64,000 nt of DNA from NCBI GenBank assembly GCA_002205965.3, contig NADL03000109.1, positions 224,087 to 288,086 on the forward strand, read 5' to 3'. The position numbers were made by a program, and so were the translations under genes. Shown piece after piece: positions 9,708-20,900 of the stretch. The stretch comes from Kappaphycus alvarezii (taxonomy: Eukaryota; Rhodophyta; Florideophyceae; Gigartinales; Solieriaceae). The notes beneath the pieces were generated by a model. It worked only from the letters and a program-made list of their open reading frames with translations. It did not search any database and had not been told where the DNA came from. The first letter of the stretch is position 1. The number at the start of each line of letters is the position of its first letter.

Positions 9708-11395
9708 TCATTTCATGGCCTCATTTGCCCAGTGGTGCGAAGCGTCAGTTTTGACGACGAATTGGTTTTCAAAGTCGGTGTATGTGAGTACGAGTGGTTC
9801 GCCCAATTTATGTTTTAGCTCAATGATATCTTTTTTCATTTCTGGGTCCGGGATAAACTTTCTGTTCTTTGAACTTAATGTGTGTAGAGGGGCTACTATC
9901 CTAGCAAAAAACTGAATAAATCGTCTGAAGTACGGAGCCAGGCCAAGAAAGCTACGCAATTCTATTTAAGAACTTGGCCTGGGAGCATTTTTGATCCTAT
10001 AAATCTTTTCTGGATAAACCCTAATACCGCTGCCGTCCACCACGTGATCAAATAATTTGTTAGAGGGCTATGCGAAGAAGCACATTCTACGTTTAATTTT
10101 CAACTGAAACCGTGAGATCCTTCCCATCACTGCCCTAATGTAGTTCAGATGGGATTCCTTTGTTTCCGAAAATAACCACGTCGTCTATATACATTCTTAC
10201 AAAGAAGATCCCATTCAATATTTCATAGTTTATCCTTTTAAATGTCGCTGCTGCGATCATAAGACCAAATGGCATCACTTCTAACCTGAATGCCGCCAGT
10301 TTACATATAGATGTTGTTATAGCTTTGCATTCTTCAGAGACGAGTACTTACCAATATCATGTGTACGTATCTGTAGGCGTACAGTTGCGCCCTTCTTTCA
10401 GCTCTTCTAGTATTTTTCCATGTTTGGGACAGGGAATCGATCGGGGATCATTTTTTGCTGAAATAGGCGATAATCGACTTACTATCTCTTTTCAAAACGA
10501 TCACATCTGGGAAAGACCAAGCTGACGATGCCGGCTTAATAATTTCAATTCGTAGCATAGTAGTGACGAATAATTTTATGATTCCCTCCTATGTTGGTGG
10601 TTGACGGATTTTCCCGTGATAAAACGGTCGATATTAGTCAGCTCGAATAGGTGTGTGACAGGGACTTGCGTCAATTGTAAGTTCCAAGCGATCCAGGCGA
10701 TAAATGCGTATAAGGTACATATTGTGGCAAATTGCTCCGCTTCAGGGGAAAATATGCGTCCGTTTTTCATGAGTGGCCTCCACTTTTTCCGATTTGCCCA
10801 TCACAGGTATGGTGCTTTCAACTGGTTCTATTTTGCTTTTTCGTTAGCTGCAGGTAGAATATGCGCATCCGCCTTAACGGTAATCTTTACTGGACCCTTT
10901 GTACTCAAGTAGTCATCGTGTGCCAGTGAACAGTACCTAAGGCCTACTACTACTACTATGTGGCAGCCTCTGATATCTCGAGTGCGATTTTCGCGTAAGG
11001 CTACGTATAAGTAGACATATTCGGGCTGCGTCGTCTGACTGCAAACAGTTCGGTAGCCTGGGTCTGCATCGCTGCAGGCGAAGCTCATAATCTTCTCTTT
11101 GTCAGATTCTGTTAGCTATTACTCCATGGTGACTTCGGAGCCATCTCTATCATAACTGAAAGTAAAATCTTCGCTATGTGCCCCACTCTGTTTCTTCAAA
11201 CTCCTTCCCTTGTCATAATTCAATGGCACGCTCACTTGTTTCCCATCAAGGTGTACTGATACCAATTGATTCCCGGAGTCGATACAAGCTTCCAGTTGCT
11301 CCTTTGTTGGGCACACGTAATTGCGGCAAAAGAAAGGTTTTGCATCACGATGAAGTCCAATCGCGAGCCACTTAGCGTTCTCACAATTAACCGGT
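9708..11395 (-). pseudogene. Ty3/gypsy protease-RT remnant, decayed
   Basis: Reading from 11395 down: RLDFIVMQNLSFAA matches the end of the protease of the gypsy element at the right edge (DFLVMPDLPFDA). 11316-11119 reads DSGNQLVSVHLDGKQVSVPL, matching its next segment. Then come scattered RT pieces, the block FRLEVMPFGLMIAAATFKR and the intact polymerase box MYIDDVVIFG (about 10200-10170), and the start of the RNase H region at 9959-9708 (SFLGLAPYFRRFI, then VVKTDAS). Many stops and indels. It is a diverged relative of the three other gypsy copies here, truncated at both ends, without gag, integrase or LTRs. Confidence 0.88.
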
Positions 11396-11790
11396 AGTCA
11401 AGCAGAATCTGAAAGGGCGGGGATGATAGCAGTAGCAAATCTACGTTGGAAGCATCAAGAAATTCCTTCGGCAGGAATTCAGAGCTGCAAAGGTTTGACA
11501 AGTGTACGAGAAGAATATGTACTGCACTCAGGGAATAGTATAGGCATGAAATTTCGCTATTTGATGTTCCTGGAACTGCACAGCGCCAATGCTGCTTATT
11601 TAGACACACGGGCGAGACTTTCGAACAAAGAAAAAAAAGATTTAGTTTATCTCACGTTCAAAACGATAATCAGTTGTTTCCAGATTGTTCTGTAGCTTCA
11701 ATTGTAATTATGATTACCGCGAGAATTTTTTGATGTTCCCGACGGGTACCTGCGGAGGCTTGGATCAATAAATACTCTAGGAAATTATTG
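11396..11790 (-). repeat. R3 repeat, copy without R1
   Basis: The minus strand here is clearly similar, over about 400 bp, to the plus strand of 54940-55450 (shared blocks include AATAAGCAGCATTGGCGCTG and GACTACCGGTTA). No coding signal is seen. It contains the empty site for the R1 insertion found in the other copy: GTTTGACAAG at 11493-11502 appears once here and twice around R1 there. Confidence 0.85.
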
Positions 11791-12270
11791 AGACCCTGTG
11801 AAAATTGACCAAATAATTTTAATCTCAATCCCGGTGTCCTACAGTGATGCTGAATTGTGAAAAATATTTTTATTGAGGCCCACAATGTATATTTGTTGTG
11901 AATCATCAAGAAATAATTTTATATATTTACACTGGCGCTATTTTATGCTGAATTCAGTGTGAAATAATTTTTATGGCCTACATTTGGGTTTTTATATTAT
12001 ACAGGCTATAATTATTGCATTCATGCTACCAACAAATTATTATCTGGATGATTGCTTACCTGGGAAATACTGCAATAATTATTACTGAGCCTGAATTATG
12101 TCGACCAAAAGTATTGAACGGATCACCTGATTTTTGTAGCAGGTTCACCCTGGTGTAGAGTATAAGTAGTCTAAATTTTTAGAAATGTTTTTTTACATCC
12201 TTGGGCCATCTAAATATTCCCCTCGATCAGCTATCATTAAATTTTTTTCTATTTATTTTTCATTCTAAGT
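11791..12270 (+). repeat. R4, AT-rich diverged repeat
   Basis: About 450 bp similar to 34690-35150 and more weakly to 36220-36700. Shared landmarks in order are TCCTACAG.GATGCTGAATTG, GAGGCCCACA, GAATCATCA, a TTTACTGG block, and CCATCTAAATATT further on. Non-coding in all frames. Possibly an old non-autonomous transposon. Confidence 0.55.
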
Positions 12271-12486
12271 CCAATTGCAACATTTATTTATTTATTCAAG
12301 TTGGATCTGTTTATTATTATTATTTGGATTTACCTATCCCAATTATTTTGCAGTCCTAGGTGACAGTCTTGGCGGGGAAATCTCTAGGGTGGTTGGAATA
12401 AGCACTCAGAGTTGCAGAGGAGTAGTAGGACAGAAACTGGTCGGAGAAAGGCCAAGAAATAAGTGGACGGGGTTTTGTAGGCAAAA

Positions 12487-12530
12487 AGGAAGTTTTGGGT
12501 TATTTTACTCCTAGAAGATAACTTTGATCT
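12487..12530 (-). repeat. R1 repeat fragment
   Basis: GGAAGTTTTGGGTTATTTTACTCCTAGAAGATA matches the constant end of R1 with several changes, then similarity stops. In the inferred sense direction this is a 5'-truncated copy. Confidence 0.6.
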
Positions 12531-12674
12531 AAACAGGCAACTATATTGCGAAACTCTTGATGGGAAGAGATATTAAGGTGCTTAGCAGCGTGGGCGGAAA
12601 GGCGGCGGAATAACTAGAAGAATTCGGGCCCGAGGTACCGTTGGCGTCAATTCTTATGGGAAGAAGCAGTAAAA

Positions 12675-12807
12675 GGAAAAGGTTTGGGTGTTTTACTTTA
12701 GAAATATGTATCCGATCTATTTAATAGTCTTCTAGACGGTACCAATCCACCCAAAACGGTATTCAGACACAGTAATTGGAAGAAACTACACTCCAGTATA
12801 CTTCAGG
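12675..12807 (-). repeat. R1 repeat, near full length, diverged
   Basis: Starts GGAAAAGGTTTGGGTG and runs through GACACAGTAATTGG and AACTACACTCC. The flanks AGCAGTAAAA (12665-12674) and AGCAGTATAT (12808-12817) match at 8 of 10 positions and look like an old target-site duplication. Confidence 0.7.
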
Positions 12808-13403
12808 AGCAGTATATCGTATGAACGGCAATCTTCCCCGTAATGCGAATGTTTGGAACCTATGAGGAGGGCTGCTGCAGCGGCTCCTGAGACAGCGCTC
12901 TAGCGGACTCGGAACTGCATTAGGAGATCAGAGAAAATATCTACCAAGGCTAAATCGCGGTGATCGATTCCGTGAGCAACTGGTATGTAAAAACCAGCAG
13001 GAGGCGTCGAAGTCGAAGAAGCAAAGGTAGATCTTGGAGCGAGAGAATGTTAAAGGATTTGAAAATTCTAGGACTTCAGAGTTGGGCTATCTGGTAGGAA
13101 TAGGTTCTGTATCGTGTCTATTTCCACGTTACGACTGCGTCATCATCCATACTATCTCCCCAATCAGGAAGATGGCCCGATCAGTCGCCAGCTGAGCCAT
13201 ATACTAATGTTCTAGTAGGGAATGTTTGCGTTAGTCAAGGTGGTCTTAATCAGTTTACCTGCTGAAATGTAAGGTACTATGTGTTTCCAACGAGCTTTAA
13301 TTACTGGCTACGTCGTAAACATGAATGAATGTTCATGCTGCGAAAGTCAGGAATCACTTCTCATGCCCTCATCACTCCTCATACCCCTCCCTTGAGATGA
13401 TGA
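12808..13403. other. No recognisable gene; possible decayed copia integrase
   Basis: No clear motif could be read. Because the recognisable copia pol begins at about 13430 with the integrase C-terminal region, this stretch may be the decayed upstream integrase or unrelated sequence. Confidence 0.3.
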
Positions 13404-15765
13404 ATGGCAAAAATCCGGACACATATATGTCCTCAGAATGTTCGGATCAATAGGATGGTACCATGGATCGAAGGAACGACACCGAATACTCGACCAAAAC
13501 TCGATCACTACCAGGTGTTATTATCTACTTCTTGCCTAGCTGTTAGTACAAAGTATGTATTCCGAGCCGGCGCGTGGATGCTATCACTTGGGAGCTCACA
13601 TTTATCGAAAATGGTTCCTTCTACACCAAAAAACATGCCATAGTTCGAGTCACCTGAGAGTTAAATAAAAGAAGAGGATATGATTAATGCTGAAACTGTC
13701 AATGTGTACCAGCGAACTATCGGGAACTTCGATTTAGAAACCAGCTCTGGTTTTCTACAAAGTGCTACAGAGAGTGACAGCAATCTTCCACAGCTTAGTC
13801 CCGAGATTTTGGAATCTGTAATAGGTACCTTAGAGCTTGAGATCTTGTCTGTACAGGACGGGAACGATCATGGCTCGCATAATAGTGCAAAAAGCCTTGC
13901 TGCTACATCGCATGTTCTTTCAGACCCTCTAACAGTCGAAGAGAAAGTTGCTCAAAGTGAGTGATTACAATGCCAGACAGTCATAGATTCCGTGATTAAC
14001 TTGCTTTACCAACATGCAACTTGGGAAATTATCAAGAGACCACCCAATGCGCATCCTTTATAGACAAGATTCATTTTTACTCGCAGACTGGATGAAATTG
14101 AAAACGTGGTTACGCACAAAACACAGCTTGTTGTGAGAGTATTTCTACAAGGAGAGGTTAGCCGTACTTTTTTTCCGGTTGTGAAGTTCAGTATGCTGCG
14201 CTCCTTTCTCACGGCTGCATTCCAGAGAGTATACATCATTCACCAGCTAAATCTGAAAACGGCATTTTTACATGCTGAGGTTGATGAAGATATCTACGTC
14301 ACCGAGCCCAAGCTGATAAAGCCTCATGAAGAAAATAAAGTCATGGAACTGTGACGTGGCCTATGTGGCTTGAAACAAGCACCTCGTGTATGGCATACCA
14401 AATACGCTGGCGCCGCCGCGACACTCGCAGAGCGCGAGAAACATCGTCATTACGGCACTTACTGCAACCGAAACGATATCCTCCTCTCCCCCGTCGGGAT
14501 TGATATCTATGGCGCCTTGGGCGACGACGGTAAGGCTTTTTTCCGCCGCCTTGCTTCCTTCGCTGCTTCCCGTCGCGGTTCCTCTCCTCAACAGGAGCTC
14601 CGCGACTTCGTTACCCGTTTTGCATTTAGTCTCCAAATAATGCAGGCGCGACAAGTTTCTACCCGCCGCCCGCATCCGTAGTTAATTTATAAATACCCTC
14701 CGCACGCCTCTGTGCGACATTGTATGACAAATAAAGATCTACCACCACTGTCATGCGAACTCTAGGATTTAAGATATTACATTCTGATGAATAAATTTTT
14801 CGCCATGGCAATGTATGGATACTGCTGTACTTTGATGGTATTTTAGTTAATATAAAATGATCTTGATGAAGTTTTCAGTACCATAACGAAATTAGAGGGC
14901 ACCATAACATCAAAGATTTGGGAGAAATTCGCCCTTTTCTTGGATTATTATTCTTTCGTGACTCCGACGGTGTATGAGTTAAACAAGAAAACTATATTGA
15001 ACAATTGTTAAAGACGTTTGGAACGGATTAATCCCGACCGGTGTCTACTTCAGTATGCGAAAACGTTAGAAGAGATTTTGCCGAGGAAAAGAATGCGTCA
15101 GACAACCATGGAAAGTTTAAAGAATGGAACTGGGTGGATGTCTACTGATTATTGCAACGCGTACCTGGCCTTCCACTGTCTTTGCTGTATCGTTTCTTTG
15201 CCGCAAAAAGTCTCATCCTTCACCAAACCATCGGATGGCGTTTAAGCGTCTTCTTAGGTATTTACGTGTCACTACTGACTTAGCTTTGCGTATCGATGGG
15301 AATGAAGAGAAATTCATATTAGGGTCTAGCGATACCGACTTGACCGGGGATCGCAACGAAAAAAACGAACTACTAGGGGCCTGACACTGCTTTGTGGGGC
15401 ATCTTTGCTTGGAAAAATCAAAAAAGCTTTATAGCTCTATCTTCTACGGAGACAAAGTACATAGCGCTGTTTGAGAAAATGAAGCTGGTTATTTTGCTTC
15501 ATAGAATGATGAAATAGTTCGAATTCAGAACGAATGAGCCTACCAGTGTCTTCTAGGATATATAGGGGGCTGAAAGATGGAGTGATCCAGGCGCGCACCA
15601 TGCGGAATATGTATCAATTCGAAGGAATTTCGATAAAGGGCAGGTGGAAAGTGGAAATGCGAAAGCTCAGTAATGTTCTACCACCAAAATGATAGCCGAT
15701 ATAATTACCAAACCGCTCAGCCGCTAACTTTTCATGAAACATCGCAATCGCTTTGGTGTTCTCCA
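13404..15765 (+). pseudogene. Ty1/copia pol relic (integrase end, RT, RNase H)
   Basis: In order: YVLRMFGSIRWYH then KERHRILDQNSI (about 13425-13510), the post-integrase block; 13680-13964, an open acidic linker; an RT block LNLKTAFLHAEVDEDIYV (about 14250-14300), then CGLKQAPRVWHTKY up to about 14405; an R2 repeat inserted at 14398-14755; RT resumes with WILLYFDGILV (a decayed YVDD box, about 14817-14850) and DLGEIRPFLGLLFF; RNase H follows with RLLRYLRVTTDLALRI (15240-15290), FIALSSTETKYIAL (about 15430-15470), and the copia terminus IADIITKPLSR (about 15690-15725). At least six stops or frameshifts. It is a different lineage from the copia element at 3452, using the common KALYGLKQAPR-type signature. 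No LTRs were found next to it. Confidence 0.9.
14398..14755 (+). repeat. R2 repeat inserted in copia RT
   Basis: About 360 bp of GC-richer DNA interrupts the copia RT between the QAPRVWH box and the next block. It starts near CTGGCGCCGCC, contains ACATCGTCATTACGGCACTTA and GCGACTTCGTTACCCG, then TTTATAAATACCCTCCGC and ends near GACAAATAAAGATCTACCACC. The TATA-like site followed by AATAAA resembles an LTR-like or TRIM-like end. Related copies lie at 16675, 54020 and 54196. Frames within it are not convincing genes. Confidence 0.75.
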
Positions 15766-16674
15766 GATGAAAGAGAAGTGTCTCGAAACATTTGCTGTTA
15801 TGCTCTAGGAATGCAAGATGGTGAGTTCTAGATAGTGCTTCCCTCGTGAGTTACGAATGTTTTATTGCTCGAGATATGTTCCCCTTGCTCATTCCTTGTT
15901 TATTCTTCAAATTGATAGATTTTTCTACAATAAATTATTTCTGTATCTGTATGAGGCAATTTAAATGTATTTAATGTGACATGCAGATTTACAACTCCAA
16001 ATGTGTTTCAGCCATTCCATACATCTCAATAAAGAACCCCTTCTTTTCTCAATTTACATCTACAGGAATAGAAATTTGGGCATGCAAATATCAGAATAGG
16101 CATACTATGTTTGGTTCTCGTGCTCTGAGTCCCCAGTTAAGCAGTAGGCACAATTTCGACCGGCTGATACTAGAGGTGTATAAGACGTACTCCTGTGATG
16201 AGTGAAGTAGACACAAAAAGTCGAGCAAAAATATCATCCCACTGTTAAAAAAACACCTCAAACCTTTTCCAGTGTAGTGCGTATTAGAAAACTAACCTGT
16301 CAAAGTAAATGAACCCTCAATGTTCCCCCTTGTGGTACGGCGTCGACTACATCGTGCAAGAGTAAAAAATCAAACTTTTCCCCTTTCAGATCTTGTACTG
16401 TAATGGGGAACTATTAATCGACCAGCAGTCCCAGAATATTCTCTTGAGGATATGCGTGACGATACTCGTGTTATTAGGTTGGGCTATTGTGGCACGCAAC
16501 TTGATTTTAAAAAATATCATTGGGGTATAGTCGAATATATCTGCTAAGATTAAACCAACGAGACAGTTTCCCTATTCTAGACTTGGGCCTGAGTAGGTTC
16601 GCCTGAGAGCTCCCACGTGTGTTTTCGTAGACGAAATATCCATAGTTCATTTTGATAGTAAAGAAGGTGATAAA
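15766..16674. other. No recognisable gene
   Basis: AT-rich, downstream of the copia relic. Could contain its decayed 3' untranslated region and LTR, but no second LTR was found to confirm this. Confidence 0.4.
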
Positions 16675-16975
16675 TAATTACGGGTTGTACAGTATTGCAC
16701 AGAAGCGTGCGACAGGTATCCAGAAATAGACCACGAGTGCGGACGGCGGATGGAAACTTGCCAACCCTGCATACTTGGAGACTAAACGCAAAATGAGTAA
16801 CGAAGTAGTGGAGCTCCTGGTGAGAGAAGTAATCGCGACGGAAAGCAGCGAAGGAAGCAAAGAGGTGGGAGGAAACACTGCTCGTCGTCGCCCAAGGCGC
16901 CATGGATATCTATTTCAAAGGGGGAGAAAAAATACCGTTTTGCTCGCAGTAAGTGCCGTAATGGGGATGCGTCGT
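16675..16975 (-). repeat. R2 repeat, second copy
   Basis: The reverse complement matches 14440-14750 (ATTACGGCACTTACTGC, GGCGCCTTGGGCGACGA, CTCCGCGACTTCGTTACC equivalents with changes). Its TATA-side end is more diverged. Confidence 0.75.
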
Positions 16976-18168
16976 GATGCGTGGAAAGATTGAGAATAAG
17001 AAACGCTTGATTAACTTTTTTTTGTTGAACGTAGGGTAAATTTCTCAAATTATGCTGCAATAAAAGAGCTTTTTGTGTGCGATGGGCCAATAATATTGTT
17101 TGAGTTTACTGAATTACAACAAAGGTAGATTGTTGATCCCACCGCAGCTCTTTCTTTGGGGCGTACTTGTAAATATATACCTCTCCTTCCTCGGCTGTAT
17201 CCGCCAGTGTTTGTAGCAAGTTTGACGAACCTTCCTGACGAAGACAATCGGACAAAACATAAGTGACGAAAACCTTTACATAGCAATCGATACAAAGGGT
17301 TCCACTTTTGAATAATTCGGAGGAAATTTTTTTTTATCCTAGTTATAAAATAACGTCGACAAGCATGCTAGCAGAAAGCTCTAGATATACTAAAGAGGCC
17401 TTTAATGCGAGAATGAATATGGAATTAGAATAATGATCTGGGTTGAAAAGGTACAACTTAAAAACCAGTGGATGTAAATAATCTGGTCACCATATAGACC
17501 TCTCTCTCTTACTCCATGAAATAGTGGACAAGAATAACGCATGCATTAGTCATAAAATTTATTCTACACATAACCCTTTTATCGTTCTGTTTAGTCGTGG
17601 CGACCTGACAAAGTGTTAAAGTGTAAATGGGGGGTTAATTTAGCGTGTTATATATGTGGGTGGGTATCTAGTAAATTTGTACCGGAGCGTAGACATCGTA
17701 TCATTGTCTAGCTAAGTGTTTAAAGGGGAAGGGATGGAGAGTCAAAAAATCTACAATAAGAGGGATGCTCTCTCAAGTTCCTTCAGTAGCTAGAAGTAAT
17801 TGAAACACTTCCCACGTCGTATGGTACCTTTCAACTTTGTATGGATTTGTCTCTCAACTCGCTGGAACTCTCTCCAAGGAATAAATTAAATGTCTTTTCT
17901 CAAATTTTTTTCAAATGTCCCTCATATCTTAATTACAACTCTACAATATCGTAACTACTCTCACACAAGTCAAAAGAACGCGACTTTATATATGTTTTCA
18001 TCAAAACTTGAATACTTGAGATCATTATCGAGCAATCTTCTCAGAAATCCGGTGCTCCATTGAAGTGCCTACAAATTTCTTCGAGAAAATCTCGAAGAGA
18101 TGAGGACTCTAGGACATGCCTTGGTCCTCTGATCCGTTTTCAACATCCTGAACTCTAGCTACGCCCTC
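16976..18168. other. No recognisable gene, AT-rich
   Basis: Frequent stops in every frame, no motif, no repeat family recognised. It borders the 3' LTR of the minus-strand gypsy element. Confidence 0.4.
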
Positions 18169-19597
18169 TGATAGGGGTAAATCATCGGGAAGAGAGATAC
18201 TCAGAACCACCTACCCCAAGAGGGAGGTTTTTCAAGAGAAAAGTGCTACCGTGGTATAGTTGAGCGAACAAAAAGGAGTGCATATGGAAGAAAGTTGAGA
18301 GGGCTACAAGAAAGTATGAATGGGACAGGGTCTACCACTGGCGCTCTGCGGCCAGCGTAGAAAATTTTTTCTTGGGTCTGGAGTTGTCTCTGAACTTCCT
18401 AGAACTTGGGACCTGACTCGAATATGTCTGTCAACTTGCTCGACCTCTCCATAGGGAAGCAGTTTCTTCAGCTTATACAGACTTTTTGCTACCCCCATAG
18501 TCAAAAGAAGACTACAGAAGGTACCAGGAAAATCATAAAAACAGTTCGTGTGGATGATAAACTCTAAACAAAAGATACTTAAGAAACTAACAATCAATGA
18601 GGTCCTCTTATTTACCATTCTCTAAATCAGATCCTAACAACTCCTCCAAAATATCCATGCTGCCAAAAAGTCCCAAAAATATCTGGGAACGGCTCATAGC
18701 TCTCTATTTCTTTTTGGGAGATATCTAAACTAATAAATATATCTCCATCCGGTTCTAGCGTCGGCACCAATTGTTTCCTACTCTCCAGTCCAGGCCCCAC
18801 CCTCCAACACTTTCGTTGCCCCTTTCCCTTCATCCACCTCGTCCTCATCATCCTCCTCTTCCTTCTCTTCATCCTCCGCATTATTAACCTCGTAGAGCAA
18901 TTCACGGGCCACCCACTCCTCTAAGGTCTCCCCAGCTCCCTCCTCGATGTCCCACTCCCACCTCTTTCCTACCCTCTTCGCCTCATCCTCAATAAAAATG
19001 ACGACGCACGAATTCGATAACTTTTTTCTGGTTTGCCGGCGCAGGTAGTCCTCGCGGTCAGCAGGTCCGAAAGGAAGTAGGGGAATAGAGTTTAAAGGGC
19101 GGGTATGGTGATTTTTGGAAATTACTTTCGAGGGGCGTAGATTTGTCATTCTGGTAGGCTTTGGAGAGTGGGAGGTAATGGAGGGGGTTTATGGTGTGTA
19201 GAGGGAGATGAGTGATGAACAAAATGATCGAGGACTTTTAAAACTTGGAATAAAGGGTTTAAATAGGCTCCCGGGGCAGGTTCTTTAGATTAGGAATAAG
19301 TAAAGTAAATCTGCAACGGATTTTGTAATAGTGCATTTGCGCCCTTTTTCCCAAAAAGGCGAATTTGGAGGAGGAAGTAAGCAAAAAAAAATAACGTGAT
19401 TCGGGATCGATTGAGAGGGGTAGATACAGTATAAAAATATCTAGATAAAATGGAAGTAAATTTGGAGAGGACCGCGGTAATGATAAGCGAGGTTCAGGGA
19501 GGACGAGGAAGGACCGGAACTATAAGCAATTTGGACAAGGAAGTAGTACAGTAAACTAGAAATCTGTAATGACGGCGAAAAAAATCTGCGCCTAACA
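18169..19597 (-). repeat. 3' LTR of the minus-strand gypsy element
   Basis: Begins TGTTAGGCGCAG directly after a CGGGGGG tract and ends CCCCTATCA, the point where similarity with the LTR at 56807-58368 stops. It includes the acidic ORF, a TATTTAAA site upstream of it and a TCTGTATAAGCTGA site downstream of it. Length about 1.43 kb. Confidence 0.85.
18627..19149 (-). pseudogene. LTR-encoded acidic protein, minus-strand copy, frameshifted
   Basis: The first frame (19149-18778, 123 codons) starts MTNLRPSKVISKNHHTRPLN, contains a DREDYLRRQTRKKL block and the acidic half with ETLEEWVARELLYE followed by an Asp/Glu/Lys-rich run. The frame 18905-18627 carries the C-terminal part: VPTLEPDGDIFISLDISQ and YEPFPDIFG. 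In the best copies this tail includes a MDILEELFGSDLE-like end. One indel near 18780-18905 separates the two halves here. The order of motifs is the same as at 57307, 45003 and 30835. Function unknown: the net charge and lack of membrane segments suggest a soluble, possibly nuclear, protein. Confidence 0.7.
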
Positions 19598-19689
19598 CCC
19601 CCCGACTTAGGTCGAACGTCCCGTCTCGTTCTCAATGCTCTTGTTCTTGTGGGAGTTCTATCCATTCATCAGGGAGAGTATAGGGTTCA

Positions 19690-20900
19690 CTAAAGGATAT
19701 GGTAGTAGCTCATTTCCAATATGATGAGAGAGTGTGTACCGTGCGATGACCGGCTCATCTCCTTGGTCAAGAGTTTCGTAGATTCGGCGTATGGTTTCAG
19801 TGTTCTCTAATGAGCTCCTCCCGTTTCACTTCTCCAAACCTTCCAAATGTGAGGTAATAAACGTAGTATGCAAACTTTTCTGGCAACGGGTCCAGAAACG
19901 GGTATCTGAAAGAAAAAAACTCGCAACATAAGGACTGAGTCCTCACGAGTAAGGTCCCGTGAATGGTCTGGAAGCACATGCAAATACTAATGCAAAAAAG
20001 GAAATTACTTCTGCTTCTCGAGTCCTCTGTCATTCGCGAAGCCAACGTCTAATTGGTAGCGTCCAATAATTAAGGATATAGTTTCCCTGGGAGACTAGGC
20101 GGTGTTTGAGGCGATCTTCTTGGCGATCTTCCTCGCTGCTCCCGACGCCTTGCCCTCTTCGATGATCCGCCCCGATCACTTGATGGTCCAGCTCGTATCA
20201 TCATCACGGTCTCGGGAGGATCTTGTCTTAGCTGAGCTGTGTTCTGAGCGGAGAAACGTAAGGTTCCCATAGAGGATACGGGACCATCGATATTCCATAT
20301 CAGGGGCAAGCTGTAACCTCTCAGTCGCACATCTTGGTTGTTCTTGAGAAATACGTAAACGGACGGATAATGTTCAGATATGTTTGCGACAAGTCTCCGA
20401 TAGCTACCATTCCATACCTTCCTATAGAGTAATGATATATGACTTCCACAAACTCTGGACCTGCTTCCGTGAACCTTCCGTTTTGGAATGAAATAGAACT
20501 CTTGATTATAGTCGGAAATTCCGAGGTAGCAATGGTCCGTTCAACGTACGAAAACATAGGCATACATAATTAAAGAAATGGATGATTACGTGGAGTTCGT
20601 AGTAGTCACGCGTAATCGAGATGATCCATTCCCAGGCCCTTTTTCCTCCCATAGGAATCATTCTATAGTTAAAGATGAGTATGCCCCGTGGTTGCGCATA
20701 GTCCTGTGTGAGAAGGAATTCTTCAGGCCTCTGATGGTAAGGGACCAGACGACGTGCATGGATGGCCCTCCTTGATCTCTTCCCTGAGCTTGAACAGAGC
20801 TTATAATGCGGGTGTCTTTCCTCCGTGACGATGCAAGGTTCGAGTACTTTGTTTGGAAGCCGGCCACTTCACAGCCTGTTGCATTGCTTTTCCATGTACT
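19690..20900 (-). pseudogene. Gypsy C-terminal accessory region with two similar modules
   Basis: Downstream of the integrase tail, the minus strand reads module 1 (about 20610-20370: FQNGRFTEAGPEFVEVIYHY and YSIGRYGMVAIGDLSQTYLN), then a basic linker (20300-20080: DPPETVMMIRAGPSSD followed by many Arg/Ser), then module 2 (20045-19797: ICMCFQTIHGTLL, FFSFRYPFLDPLPEKFAYYV, FGRFGEVKREEL). Both modules share an I-C-x-CF-x-T-x-x-G-x-LL start, an RVFFSF-like core and an FGRFGEV or IGRYGMV end. I recognise no known family. A stretch of unknown sequence (19790-19690) leads to the polypurine tract. Small frameshifts break the reading. Confidence 0.7.

Noticed and set aside
13404..13964. Two independent host ORFs upstream of the copia RT
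   Set aside because: Their position and an adjoining-frame FGSIRW/KERHRILD match place them in the copia integrase end and linker.
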